The notes: generated from the letters alone by a model not told the origin. A stretch of 23,533 bases of DNA from UBA1573 sp016794285 (GCA_016794285.1 JAEUKO010000028.1:1-23533); one strand, 5' to 3'; positions 1-7,731 are shown, counted from the stretch's first letter. A program made the numbers and translations.

Positions 1-1093
1 CGTACCGTATATTCAGAACCACATTTGAGTAATCTCTTACGTTAGCAGGAACCTCAACTCGCTCGACAAAGTCTCCCAGAAGCTCGTACACAATATTCTG
101 GTTTGCCGTCGCGTCCAGAATGACCACATCCGGTATATCGTCAGACATAAGCATCTTGACCGCAGTAAGCTGGAATTTATCTTCGCCCCTTACACAATGT
201 CCTTGAAGGCTTGCAATATCAATCAGCCCCTCCAGTACGTTCTTACGATAGACACTCGAAACCTTTATGGCAGTTATGGCAGTTTTTCCGAATGTCTTCT
301 TGACCTCCACATCCCCACACTTAGCCAAAGCGGAGAAAAAAGGCTCAAAGTCTATAGTGCCGATTGAAGGCGATTTCCAATTCACGCTAGAAAAATATTG
401 AGATCTCTTCTGTTCGGATTCCAACCTGTTGATTAAACCATCAAATGTTTCAAGCAATGAATCCAGAAGCCGGATTTGTTCGGGGAAGGTTTTTTCTATG
501 TGCATCGGGATGGAGTAACGAGCCAACCTGAGCTTATCGTAATCTACGGTGATAAGTTCATCAACGCGTAATACCTCATCTACGATAATAAGCCGCTTAC
601 CATACTTCCATGAAGAATAGCGATCCTGTATTTTCTCCGTCTGCCCCATTGCAGTTTTTGCCAATGCCATTTTATAAGCAGCATGAGTGATAGTCAGCAC
701 CTGCATTTCGTGAGCTTTATCACTTGTTGGCTTGGCTGACTTCGCTTGTTTTGAATGCAGGGTAACAGCGATCCCCCGCCCCGCCTCTTGATTGATGCCT
801 GAGGTAATTCTGTCGGCTTCCTCTGTAAATCCAGTTACGATCAGCACGCCTGTTTTGGGGGCATTTGCAGCAAGCTCTGCGCAGTAAGATATAACGCCTT
901 CGGTCTTCCCTACACCTGTTGGCAGAGGAACCACACTCCATTTGGGCTTTGTGCTCTGTGCCCTTTGGGTATGCTCATTCAATGTTTTGCACAGAACAAT
1001 CCAAGCGTCTTTTTGGGCCTGATATACTGATTGCCCTCTTCCGAGCCATTTCTTTTCCATTCTCTTGATGAATAATTCAGGATTAACCGCCAT
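1..1093 (-). CDS. Superfamily-2 helicase-like ATPase, partial (C-terminus off left edge)
   Basis: An uninterrupted reading frame of 364 codons starts at ATG 1093-1091 and is cut by the left edge. The protein begins MAVNPELFIKRMEKKW. It carries a Walker A motif of the SF2 type, PTGVGKT, at about residues 58-64. A Walker B/DEAD-box-like motif, LIIVDEV, lies at about 168-174, and an LDATA motif, in the place of motif III, at about 324-328. Together these indicate a nucleic-acid-dependent ATPase or helicase; the second RecA-like domain should lie off the window. The start is supported by a purine-rich GGGGGCG stretch just upstream and by the palindrome-overlapped promoter before it. It sits on the integrase side of the tRNA-Val insertion, so it is probably island cargo, perhaps for replication or defence. 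The family below SF2 is not recognised. Confidence is high that this is a gene and moderate for a helicase. Confidence 0.8.
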   Translation of the reverse strand, partial: MAVNPELFIKRMEKKWLGRGQSVYQAQKDAWIVLCKTLNEHTQRAQSTKPKWSVVPLPTGVGKTEGVISYCAELAANAPKTGVLIVTGFTEEADRITSGINQEAGRGIAVTLHSKQAKSAKPTSDKAHEMQVLTITHAAYKMALAKTAMGQTEKIQDRYSSWKYGKRLIIVDEVLRVDELITVDYDKLRLARYSIPMHIEKTFPEQIRLLDSLLETFDGLINRLESEQKRSQYFSSVNWKSPSIGTIDFEPFFSALAKCGDVEVKKTFGKTAITAIKVSSVYRKNVLEGLIDIASLQGHCVRGEDKFQLTAVKMLMSDDIPDVVILDATANQNIVYELLGDFVERVEVPANVRDYSNVVLNIRY

Positions 1094-1118
1094 TTCGCCC
1101 CCGATTTAATTGTGCCAA

Positions 1119-1136
1119 ATACCCTATAAAGGGTAT
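1119..1136. promoter_or_regulatory. Palindromic operator-like site over the helicase promoter
   Basis: The sequence ATACCCTATAAAGGGTAT has perfect 7-bp arms around ATAA. It overlaps the proposed -10 of the helicase gene and lies 26-43 bp before its ATG. No T-run follows, so it is not a terminator. The position suggests binding by a repressor, which is not encoded in the visible part of the island. Confidence 0.45.
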
Positions 1137-1161
1137 AAGACAATGGCATACTTAAATTCAA
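1132..1161 (-). promoter_or_regulatory. Putative sigma-70 promoter of the helicase gene
   Basis: Reading on the minus strand, TTGAAT (1161-1156) is followed after 18 bp by TATACC (1137-1132). Each matches the consensus at four of six positions. The -10 coincides with one arm of the palindrome at 1119-1136. Tentative. Confidence 0.35.
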
Positions 1162-1204
1162 GAAGGAACTCGAATCGAGCTCTACTTATTCCTACTACGG
1201 CACC

Positions 1205-1735
1205 CTATTTGTCTTCTGGTTTGATATTTTTCATAGAATCTAGCGCGATCTTTTGACTTATGTTGTGACTGTCTTTGACTACCTTGCTTACATCAAAAGT
1301 GCTGACTCTAATCAGTTGATCCATTGCATCTGCATAATGACTACATCCACCCTCGTTTCCGCGCCAGTCTGCCATACGAACGATTTCCTTTTTATCAACG
1401 ACAAGCCGGATTGTGCAGGAGTAGTTATACGTTTGGGGTACTTGGCTGGTTGTAGTCCCAGAGTATGAATATCCTCCTCCATAGTCATACCCACTCACTG
1501 AAAACGGGTTGCTCACAGTTTGCATAGCTGTAAATGTTTCCGAGACTCCCCATACATACACATCGTTTCCGCCGATTGTCTGTTGAGCGTTCGGATAACC
1601 AAGATAGGAGACGGCATATTTAACAGGCTTATCGATTAAATAAGGCAAGCCCTCGTTCAATTTCTGAGTTGCACACCCTGTCAGCAAGACTGTCATTGCA
1701 CACAGATTTAAGACTAAATGGGTATGTTGATTCAT
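1205..1735 (-). CDS. Small lipoprotein of unknown function
   Basis: The frame encodes 176 aa from ATG 1735-1733, preceded at good distance by the strong ribosome-binding site GGAGGAG. This start gives a short positive-free signal sequence ending in the lipobox LLTGC, so the mature protein would begin at Cys21 with lipid attached. An upstream in-frame start is possible but has no such site and would add 14 residues before the signal. The mature part contains a conserved-looking stretch, YLGYPNAQQTIGGNDVYVWG, then a Gly/Tyr/Ser/Thr-rich segment and two further cysteines (YSC and GGC) that might pair. It lies between the integrase and helicase genes of the tRNA-Val island. A perfect TATAAT on the minus strand at 1842-1837 may be its -10, but no -35 is visible. 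Function is not recognised. Confidence 0.8.
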   Translation of the reverse strand: MNQHTHLVLNLCAMTVLLTGCATQKLNEGLPYLIDKPVKYAVSYLGYPNAQQTIGGNDVYVWGVSETFTAMQTVSNPFSVSGYDYGGGYSYSGTTTSQVPQTYNYSCTIRLVVDKKEIVRMADWRGNEGGCSHYADAMDQLIRVSTFDVSKVVKDSHNISQKIALDSMKNIKPEDK

Positions 1736-1784
1736 AGTTATCTCCTCCGGTAAAAAGCAAAACGACCACCAGATCACTCTGGCA

Positions 1785-1860
1785 GTCGGGGAGTTGATTA
1801 CCGTCCAATGAACGGCGCAGCGTATTTGCTTGCGCTATTATATTCCGCCACCTCCCCGAC
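1785..1860. other. Gene-free stretch with nested inverted repeats
   Basis: The gap 1736-1993 between lipoprotein and integrase holds an outer inverted repeat with 9-bp arms, GTCGGGGAG (1785-1793) and CTCCCCGAC (1852-1860). Inside it are two smaller hairpins: CCGT/ACGG around 1801-1815 and GCGCAGC/GC(T)TGCGC around 1815-1835. A plus-strand open frame of 64 codons crosses part of the gap but has no ribosome-binding site or recognisable protein. It may be a folded RNA, a protein-binding DNA structure, or chance. Confidence 0.3.
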
Positions 1861-1993
1861 CATAGGTCGAGAAGGCATCAATCGGTACGGCCTGATGCTG
1901 AAAGCCGCATTGGAAGGGGTAATCACGCCCCAGAACTCCCAAATGGAAATTCATATACCGACATTATATATATCTCGGAAATCCGTCAACAAA

Positions 1994-2992
1994 TTAGCCT
2001 GACAGCTTGCTCGCAACATCCTCCGCCTTTAGGTGGGTATAACGGAACAGCATCCGGTAATCCCTGTGGCCTGATATTAACGCCACTTCCGGCACTGACA
2101 GACCACGCTCGAAAAAACGGCTTATAGCCTCGTGGCGCAGATCGTGAAAATGCAGGTCGCTTATCTCCGCCCTTTTAATGACCCGTTTCCAAGCCATGCG
2201 GAAGGCATCCTCGGTAATAGTGAATATATGCCTTCCAGTGCCTACTACCTCACCCAACTCATGCAAGACACGAATAGCCCGCTTCGTTAATGGTATAGTT
2301 CGAGGATGCCCTGTTTTCGTTACAGGGATATGCAGGATTCGCGTGTCCAGATTTATATGCTTCCACTCTGCAGTCAGTATTTCACCCCGCCTCATGCCCG
2401 TTGCAATGGCAAATAATGCCAGTAACCGCATCTGTGGACTTTGACAGGCAGACAGTGACTTTAGCAGCGATTTCAACTCTCCGAATGAAATCCTCCGCTC
2501 CCTCCTATTCCTGATTTCAGGCTTCTTGACCTTGGAAATTGGGTTGTCCTGTATCGGGTAATCCCATTCCTTTGCTGCCATATCGTAGGCATGCTGAATT
2601 AAACCCAATTCCCTGCACACCGTGGCAGGTTTAACCACCTTTAGACGTTGATCCCTATAGATGCAGAAGTGGGATGCGCCGATACCGGACAAGGGCATAT
2701 CTGCCAACTTTCGGCTTCGGGACAGAAATGCATTCAGTAGATTGGTTTCTCGATCCGTGCAGCGTTTGCGCGGAATAACCTCGTCCCTGTATTTTTCGAG
2801 TAACTGGCGCAAAGTTATCGTATCCAGCTTACGTGGGTCATACGGCAGACTACGCCGATCAACTTGTTGCTCAATATATCGTGCCCATTCCTGTGCATCC
2901 GATTTCAGTAGGAATGATTTGGTTTGCGAAGGGTAACCTTTACGCCTGATTTGGGCTTCCCATCGGTTGCCCCGCTTTGTGATTGTAGACAT
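1994..2992 (-). CDS. int: Tyrosine recombinase / phage-type integrase
   Basis: This site-specific recombinase would insert and excise the island at the neighbouring tRNA-Val. Counting from ATG 3007, an N-terminal AP2-like/SAM-like DNA-binding part (about residues 6-160) precedes the catalytic domain. All catalytic residues are visible: Arg206 in TGMRRGE, Lys231 in TKTGHPRT, His288 and Arg291 in HDLRH, His314 in SGHRD and the nucleophile Tyr323 in RYTH. The gene is therefore intact and probably active. I prefer the start at 2992 (MSTITKRGNRW) because family members usually begin there. ATG 3007 adds five residues, and neither has a clear ribosome-binding site. It lies about 90-100 bp from the 3' end of tRNA-Val on the same strand, the usual geometry for a tRNA-targeted island. 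Confidence 0.93.
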   Translation of the reverse strand: MSTITKRGNRWEAQIRRKGYPSQTKSFLLKSDAQEWARYIEQQVDRRSLPYDPRKLDTITLRQLLEKYRDEVIPRKRCTDRETNLLNAFLSRSRKLADMPLSGIGASHFCIYRDQRLKVVKPATVCRELGLIQHAYDMAAKEWDYPIQDNPISKVKKPEIRNRRERRISFGELKSLLKSLSACQSPQMRLLALFAIATGMRRGEILTAEWKHINLDTRILHIPVTKTGHPRTIPLTKRAIRVLHELGEVVGTGRHIFTITEDAFRMAWKRVIKRAEISDLHFHDLRHEAISRFFERGLSVPEVALISGHRDYRMLFRYTHLKAEDVASKLSG

Positions 2993-3094
2993 GATCTTGA
3001 ACCCCATTGTGGTGTAATTGTGGGGAACTGACTGACGGAGAATTTCGAGAGGTATAACCCAGACAGAAAACGATTCATTTTCAACGGGTTAAGA

Positions 3095-3169
3095 TGGTGC
3101 GCGCTGAGAGGATTGAACTCCCGACCCACTCGGTGTAAACGAGTTGCTCTACCGCTGAGCTAAGCGCGC
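3095..3169 (-). tRNA. tRNA-Val (anticodon UAC)
   Basis: A complete 75-nt cloverleaf with encoded CCA. The acceptor stem GCGCGCT pairs with AGCGCGC. The D arm is GCTC/GAGC. The anticodon stem ACTCG/CGAGT encloses loop TTTACAC with anticodon TAC. The T arm GGGAG/CTCTC encloses TTCAATC. The discriminator is A. It reads GUA valine codons. The 3' end serves as the attachment site for the island on its left. Confidence 0.97.
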
Positions 3170-3181
3170 TCCAAGGGGGCA

Positions 3182-3210
3182 TTGTTAAAGGGAAAACCTC
3201 CCCATTTCAA
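3182..3210 (-). promoter_or_regulatory. Putative promoter of tRNA-Val
   Basis: On the minus strand, TTGAAA (3210-3205) is followed after 17 bp by TAACAA (3187-3182), and a C-rich discriminator precedes the tRNA start at 3169. It begins just after the HU terminator, which fits independent tRNA transcription. Confidence 0.45.
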
Positions 3211-3214
3211 GCCT

Positions 3215-3249
3215 AAAAAAAGCAGTCCCGCAAAAAAATACGGGACTGC
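3215..3249 (-). terminator. Rho-independent terminator after the HU gene
   Basis: On the minus strand a perfect 9-bp stem, GCAGTCCCG / CGGGACTGC, encloses a 10-nt loop and is followed directly by seven T residues. It lies 25 bp past the HU stop codon and separates HU transcription from tRNA-Val. Confidence 0.93.
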
Positions 3250-3274
3250 GCGAAATTCATTCTATATCCAACAA

Positions 3275-3553
3275 CTATTTGTTGTTGATAGCGTCTTTCA
3301 GCTCTTTACCAGCTTTGAACTTAGGCTGTTTGGAAGCTGGGATTTTGATTGGTTCGCCGGTGCGTGGGTTGCGGCCAGTGGTCGCTGCACGTTTGGCAAC
3401 GGTCCATGTCCCGAAACCAACGAGGCGGACTTCGTCGCCTTTTTTCAAGGCTTTTGTTACGACTTCAATCAAGGCTTCGATAACGCCTTGAGTTTGAGTT
3501 TTGGACATATCGATCTTGCCTGCTACAGCTTCGACCAGTTCTGATTTGTTCAT
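3275..3553 (-). CDS. hupB: DNA-binding protein HU (HupB-like)
   Basis: This 92-aa histone-like protein dimerises and bends DNA non-specifically, shaping the nucleoid and helping replication, repair and site-specific recombination. The N-terminal helices begin MNKSELVEAVAGKI. The family signature GFGTW (about residues 47-51) precedes the DNA-binding arm with GRNPRTGE, which includes the intercalating proline at the arm tip. Length matches the family exactly. The start has a clear AAGGGG ribosome-binding site seven bases before the ATG. It lies 186 bp downstream of lon on the same strand, an order typical of alphaproteobacteria, and ends at a strong terminator. HU also assists many tyrosine integrases, so it may act on the neighbouring island, though that is inference. 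Confidence 0.97.
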   Translation of the reverse strand: MNKSELVEAVAGKIDMSKTQTQGVIEALIEVVTKALKKGDEVRLVGFGTWTVAKRAATTGRNPRTGEPIKIPASKQPKFKAGKELKDAINNK

Positions 3554-3739
3554 GAGATAACCCCTTGGGCTAATAGGTTGTTATTGTTAAACACTAGTAT
3601 TTCCCTGCCCTCCCCTTTGTCCAGACATATTATCCTTAGCAAAGAGTACGACACAGAGACCGGACCCCCTGTAACCCTTGATAACCAAGGACTCCATACG
3701 AGTCGCAGAATCAAGTTTTAGGCCTTTTGTTCAGAAATC

Positions 3740-6154
3740 TCAATGACGAATTACATCTTTTTCCTGATTTTCCGCCGTTTTTGGGGATAATTCTCCATTT
3801 TTCTTTTCAGAATCGTCGGAAATTGGCTCAGGAAGGCTCATCAAGGCATGAGTGAGGACTTCTTCAATCGTTCCCACCGGAACAATTTCGAGTCCTTTTT
3901 TGACGTTCACAGGGATTTCTTCAAGGTCTTTGGCATTGTCTTTGGGAATCAGAACTTTGACAATTCCTCCACGCAGAGCAGCCAAAAGCTTTTCTTTAAG
4001 GCCCCCAATTTCTGTCACATAGCCCCGCAAGTTAACTTCGCCTGTCATCGCAATATCGCGCCGTACTTCAATTCCGGTGAGTGCCGAAACAATGGCGGTT
4101 ACCATCGCCGCCCCCGCCGAAGGACCGTCTTTCGGGGTTGCTCCTTCCGGAACGTGAACGTGAATGTTCATTTCCTTGAGGGCGTCATAAGAAACGCCGA
4201 ACTGGTTTGAGCGTGACTTAATAAGCATCTCGGCTACTGTGATCGATTCGCGCATGACATCTTTGAGGTTTCCGGTTGTACTAACCTTGCCGTCTTTTCC
4301 AGGCATAGTGACCGCTTCGATGGAAAGCAGGTCCCCACCAAATTCAGTATAGGCCAACCCATTGACCACACCGACACGATTGGTCTTTTCAATTTCGCCA
4401 AAGCTATACCGCCGCACGCCCGCATACTTGCCAAGATTTTTGGCCGTGATGTGAATTTTCTCGCGTTTGCTCTGAAGAATTTCTTTGATCGCCTTGCGAC
4501 ACAATCCGGCAATTTCACGTTCCAAATTCCGCACGCCAGCTTCCCGCGTATAGTAACGAATAAGGTCACGAATGGCATCATCCGATATTTTGAATTCGGT
4601 TTCTTTCAATCCGGCATTGCTGATTTGTTTTTTAATCAGGTGACGTTTGACGATCTCCAGTTTTTCATCTTCGGTATAGCCAGACAAACGAATGACCTCC
4701 ATGCGGTCCAGCAAAGGCTGAGGCATTTTGAGAGAGTTCGCCGTGCAAATGAACATGACATCCGAAAGATCGTAATCAAGTTCAAGATAGTGATCGTTAA
4801 ATTTGTCGTTTTGTTCGGGATCCAGCACCTCAAGCAGGGCCGAGCTAGGATCTCCCCGCCAGTCAGAACCCAGCTTATCCACTTCATCAAGCAGGAAGAG
4901 AGGGTTGCTGCTTTTGGCTTTCTTCATGCTCTGGATCACTTTGCCAGGCATAGCCCCGATATAGGTCCGGCGGTGACCTCTGATCTCGCTTTCATCGCGC
5001 ACGCCGCCCAGCGACATACGAACAAAGTTCCGATTGGTTGCCTTGGCAATCGACTCGCCCAGAGACGTCTTACCAACCCCGGGAGGGCCGACAAGACACA
5101 AGATAGGGCCTTTTACTTTATTGGCGCGTTGTTGAACGGCAAGGTATTCAAGAATACGCTCTTTGACTTTCTCAAGACCGTAATGATCTTTGTTGAGAAT
5201 TTTTTCAGCTTCCCGAATATCTTTTTTGACCTTGCTCGGCTTTTTCCATGGAACCGATAAAATCCAGTCAAGATAGTTGCGAACCACTGTTGCTTCGGCA
5301 GACATAGGAGCCATCATTTTAAGCTTCTTCAGTTCACCCAAAGCCTTTTCCTTGGCTTCTTTGGTGAGCTTGGTTTGATTGATCCGCTTTTCCAGTTCGG
5401 ACATTTCATCGCCGCCTTCGGAATCACCAAGCTCTTTCTGAATCGCCTTCATCTGTTCGTTCAGGTAGTATTCGCGCTGTGTTTTTTCCATCTGACGTTT
5501 GACACGTCCACGAATGCGTTTTTCAACTTGCAGAACGCCGATTTCTCCTTCCATCAAGCCGAAGATGTGTTCAAGGCATTCCGCGGTACTCGTAATCTCC
5601 AGTATCTTCTGCTTTTCCTCGATCTTGAGGGATAAATGCGAAGCGATGGTATCCGCCAGCTTGGCAGGATCATCAATTTGATTCATTGAAACGATAACTT
5701 CTGGAGGAATTTTTTTGTTGAGCTTCACATACTCCTCGAACTGGGTAATCACGGCGCGTGCCAACGACTCCAGCTCTTCGCTATTCACATTTTTTTCTTC
5801 CCCCATTGCCGCTTCGGCTTCTAGGAAGTCTGGATTGGGAACAAAGCGCGCCACCTTGGCCCGCCGATCTCCCTCAACAAGCACCTTAACTGTCCCATCA
5901 GGAAGTTTGAGCAATTGCAAAATGGTCCCAATTGTTCCCACATCGTAGAGGTCTTCGGCCAGAGGATCATCCACCGATGGAGATTTCTGGGTGAGAAGCA
6001 AAATCTGCTTGCCGCTTTCCATGACTTTTTCGAGAGCTTTCACTGATTTCTCGCGTCCAACAAACAAGGGCACAATCATGTGGGGAAAAACCACAATGTC
6101 GCGGAGCGGCAAAACAGGATATTGTTTGGGAGAGAGCAAGCGAAAACCGAGCAT
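3740..6154 (-). CDS. lon: ATP-dependent protease Lon
   Basis: This cytoplasmic AAA+ serine protease degrades damaged and short-lived regulatory proteins as a hexamer. I choose ATG 6154 (MLGFRLLSPKQYPVLPLRD), with an AGG motif before it, over a TTG four codons upstream. With this start the 804-aa protein has key residues at the same numbers as the E. coli enzyme. Walker A GPPGVGKT is at 356-363 and Walker B LLDEVD at 421-426. The catalytic Ser679 lies in PKDGPSAG and Lys722 in GLKEKLL. The N-terminal substrate-binding domain (about 12-200), a coiled-coil helical part (about 200-300), the ATPase module and the C-terminal protease domain are all present. The last 35 residues are a charged tail. 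It follows clpP after about 155 bp, with no clpX between them, and precedes the HU gene. Confidence 0.98.
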   Translation of the reverse strand: MLGFRLLSPKQYPVLPLRDIVVFPHMIVPLFVGREKSVKALEKVMESGKQILLLTQKSPSVDDPLAEDLYDVGTIGTILQLLKLPDGTVKVLVEGDRRAKVARFVPNPDFLEAEAAMGEEKNVNSEELESLARAVITQFEEYVKLNKKIPPEVIVSMNQIDDPAKLADTIASHLSLKIEEKQKILEITSTAECLEHIFGLMEGEIGVLQVEKRIRGRVKRQMEKTQREYYLNEQMKAIQKELGDSEGGDEMSELEKRINQTKLTKEAKEKALGELKKLKMMAPMSAEATVVRNYLDWILSVPWKKPSKVKKDIREAEKILNKDHYGLEKVKERILEYLAVQQRANKVKGPILCLVGPPGVGKTSLGESIAKATNRNFVRMSLGGVRDESEIRGHRRTYIGAMPGKVIQSMKKAKSSNPLFLLDEVDKLGSDWRGDPSSALLEVLDPEQNDKFNDHYLELDYDLSDVMFICTANSLKMPQPLLDRMEVIRLSGYTEDEKLEIVKRHLIKKQISNAGLKETEFKISDDAIRDLIRYYTREAGVRNLEREIAGLCRKAIKEILQSKREKIHITAKNLGKYAGVRRYSFGEIEKTNRVGVVNGLAYTEFGGDLLSIEAVTMPGKDGKVSTTGNLKDVMRESITVAEMLIKSRSNQFGVSYDALKEMNIHVHVPEGATPKDGPSAGAAMVTAIVSALTGIEVRRDIAMTGEVNLRGYVTEIGGLKEKLLAALRGGIVKVLIPKDNAKDLEEIPVNVKKGLEIVPVGTIEEVLTHALMSLPEPISDDSEKKNGELSPKTAENQEKDVIRH

Positions 6155-6258
6155 AAAAGACCTCAAAATAACTCACGAAACCTCGAACCGAGAGGGTACA
6201 CCATTTTGGCAAGAATAACTCCTACCTTCCACAGAAATGGTTAATTTTTTTGTAAAGA

Positions 6259-6288
6259 CAAGGGGCCTGCAGTCGCAAGCCCCCCTTG
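6259..6288 (-). terminator. Possible terminator hairpin after clpP
   Basis: On the minus strand CAAGGGG pairs with CCCCTTG, and after a two-base bulge CTTGC pairs with GCAGG around a GACT loop. It is followed by only GTCTTT. It lies about 20 bp past the clpP stop. The stem is strong but the T-run is weak, so it may only attenuate read-through into lon or stabilise the clpP mRNA end. Confidence 0.5.
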
Positions 6289-6309
6289 ATAGATTATGCA
6301 AAGAAGCCA

Positions 6310-6960
6310 TTAGGCCTTATCTGGTTCAGACTTGGGAATGTCATTGCGGGTGGTTACAACATGATCGACCAAGCCAATTCCCTTGGCTTCCTCTGCTGAA
6401 AGCCAGCGGTCCCGATCCATCATTTCTTCCAGAACTTTGTATTTCTGTCCAGTATGCTTGACATAGGCTTCGGTAAGAATTTTCTTGAGGCGGATAATTT
6501 CCTGAGCCTGAATCTCAATGTCGGAGGCCATCCCCTGTGCTCCACCCGAAGGTTGGTGAATCATGATGCGAGAATTTGGGAGGGTATAGCGTTTTCCTGC
6601 CGCGCCCGCCATCAAAAGAAAGGACCCCATCGAGCACGCCTGACCTATGCAAACCGTGGCCACATTGGGCTTGATGTATTGCATGGTGTCGTACATGGCA
6701 AGCCCAGAACTAACAACCCCCCCGGGAGAGTTAATGTAGAAATAAATATCCTTGTTGGGGTTTTCCGATTCAAGGAACAACAGCTGAGCGCAAATCAGGG
6801 ACGACACATTGTCGTTAACCCCTCCAACGAGGAAAATGATCCGCTCTTTGAGAAGACGGGAGTAAATGTCATAAGCACGCTCCCCCCGATTGGTCTGCTC
6901 AATAACAGTCGGAACGAGATAGTTGTTATAAACATCAATCGGGTCGAGGTCTTTAATCAT
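6310..6960 (-). CDS. clpP: ATP-dependent Clp protease proteolytic subunit ClpP
   Basis: This 216-aa serine peptidase forms the double-heptamer chamber that degrades proteins unfolded by ClpX or ClpA. The catalytic triad is visible: Ser110 in GQACSMG, His135 in MIHQPSGG and Asp184 in MDRDRWLS. The spacings of 25 and 49 residues equal those in the E. coli enzyme. The N-terminus, with LVPTVIEQTNRGERAYDI, matches the mature family start with a short leader of about 14 residues. The ATG is followed by family-typical sequence, but only a distant AAGG is upstream. It heads the clpP-lon-HU block. The usual partner gene clpX is not adjacent, so ClpX must be encoded elsewhere or be replaced by ClpA. 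Confidence 0.97.
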   Translation of the reverse strand: MIKDLDPIDVYNNYLVPTVIEQTNRGERAYDIYSRLLKERIIFLVGGVNDNVSSLICAQLLFLESENPNKDIYFYINSPGGVVSSGLAMYDTMQYIKPNVATVCIGQACSMGSFLLMAGAAGKRYTLPNSRIMIHQPSGGAQGMASDIEIQAQEIIRLKKILTEAYVKHTGQKYKVLEEMMDRDRWLSAEEAKGIGLVDHVVTTRNDIPKSEPDKA

Positions 6961-7030
6961 AATGATGTACGCCTTGGAATTCGTTAACGGTTGGAACGAC
7001 GGGCAGGATTCTAGCCCTTATTTCGCTGAG

Positions 7031-7057
7031 ATTATCCTGTCCGGCCCTCACATTCAA
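7031..7057 (-). promoter_or_regulatory. Tentative promoter of clpP
   Basis: On the minus strand CTTGAAT (-35 TTGAAT at 7057-7052) is followed by GATAAT at 7036-7031, 15 bp away, or TAATCT at 17 bp. The CTTGAA also resembles the -35 of heat-shock sigma-32 promoters, which would suit a protease gene, but the downstream element does not match well. Confidence 0.3.
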
Positions 7058-7079
7058 GCCCTTGATTTTTCCGTTATTC

Positions 7080-7655
7080 CTACCCCTCTATTTCCAGTTT
7101 GGGAACCTTCCCCGTGTCTTCGTCTGGTATTCCCTCGTAGGGAGAACCCCAGTTTACGGGAGCCACCTCCCCGTTAACAATGCTGTATTTTGATCCCTCA
7201 AAGTACCGGACATTTTCGCACCCGTTAGCCATCAGAATTTTGACATAGCGCGAATTGCCATTGACAGCCGCTCGCTGTGACGCATAACAAACGCCTTTCT
7301 CCCCTTTGGCAAAAAGGTCGCAAGAGACTTTGTATATAACCGTAGGATGCGGGTCATCCCCAAGCTTCTCTACAATGCTCATTTGGTCTTTTCCAGCCTT
7401 CAACGCTTCACAAGAGAGGGGATCAAGAGGACCAGCCGCATCAGAGTGCCACCATCCCGAATTCATCCACGATTGCGATGACTGGTCATACTGGCATGAC
7501 GTTATGCTGGCTAAAGGCCCCTTCTCACACTCATGGTTCCATGTATCCCGCCAATCCATGAAAAGAACAAACGCCACTCCCAAAAGAGCGAGCAATAAAA
7601 GGCAAAGAAAGAATAGGCCCACAGCTTTTAGCAATATGACCAAAAATCTCTTCAT
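7080..7655 (-). CDS. Membrane-anchored protein of unknown function
   Basis: The frame gives 191 aa from ATG 7655-7653, which has a GAGGA ribosome-binding site eight bases upstream. The open frame continues further upstream only because the tRNA-Ala region happens to lack stops, so that extension is not real. Residues 4-33 are strongly hydrophobic (FLVILLKAVGLFFLCLLLLA and beyond), following Lys2-Arg3, so the protein is anchored by one N-terminal helix with the rest outside the cytoplasm. The outer part has six cysteines (43, 54, 82, 112, 123, 146), enough for three disulfides, and is rich in Trp, Gly and Asp. It lies 119 bp upstream of clpP on the same strand and diverges from tRNA-Ala. I do not recognise a family. 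A secreted or periplasmic disulfide-bonded domain is the most that can be inferred. Confidence 0.8.
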   Translation of the reverse strand: MKRFLVILLKAVGLFFLCLLLLALLGVAFVLFMDWRDTWNHECEKGPLASITSCQYDQSSQSWMNSGWWHSDAAGPLDPLSCEALKAGKDQMSIVEKLGDDPHPTVIYKVSCDLFAKGEKGVCYASQRAAVNGNSRYVKILMANGCENVRYFEGSKYSIVNGEVAPVNWGSPYEGIPDEDTGKVPKLEIEG

Positions 7656-7731
7656 TGTTACAGTCCTCAGGTAGAACAGGAAGGGGAAACTCTTCTCGAA
7701 GTTACAAGCTCCTCTCCTACTCGTAAAGCTC

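Larger units (their letters stand above)
1..3140. mobile_element. Edge of a genomic island inserted at tRNA-Val(UAC)
   Basis: An intact tyrosine integrase sits immediately beyond the 3' end of tRNA-Val, and cargo genes (lipoprotein, helicase-like protein) follow on the same strand. The near attachment site should be the 3' part of the tRNA, about 3095-3140. The far copy is not found in 1-3000, so the island extends beyond the left edge. The exact boundary within the tRNA cannot be set without the other end. Confidence 0.65.

Noticed and set aside
1808..2002. 64-codon plus-strand gene between lipoprotein and integrase
   Set aside because: No ribosome-binding site, no recognisable protein, and it overlaps inverted repeats and the integrase end on the other strand.
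3676..3690. Terminator after lon (CCTTG-ATAAC-CAAGG)
   Set aside because: The 5-bp stem is short and no T-run follows on either strand.
4451..5260. 269-codon plus-strand frame inside lon
   Set aside because: It is antisense to the conserved ATPase part of lon, is Phe-rich in the way of reverse-frame artefacts, and resembles no protein.
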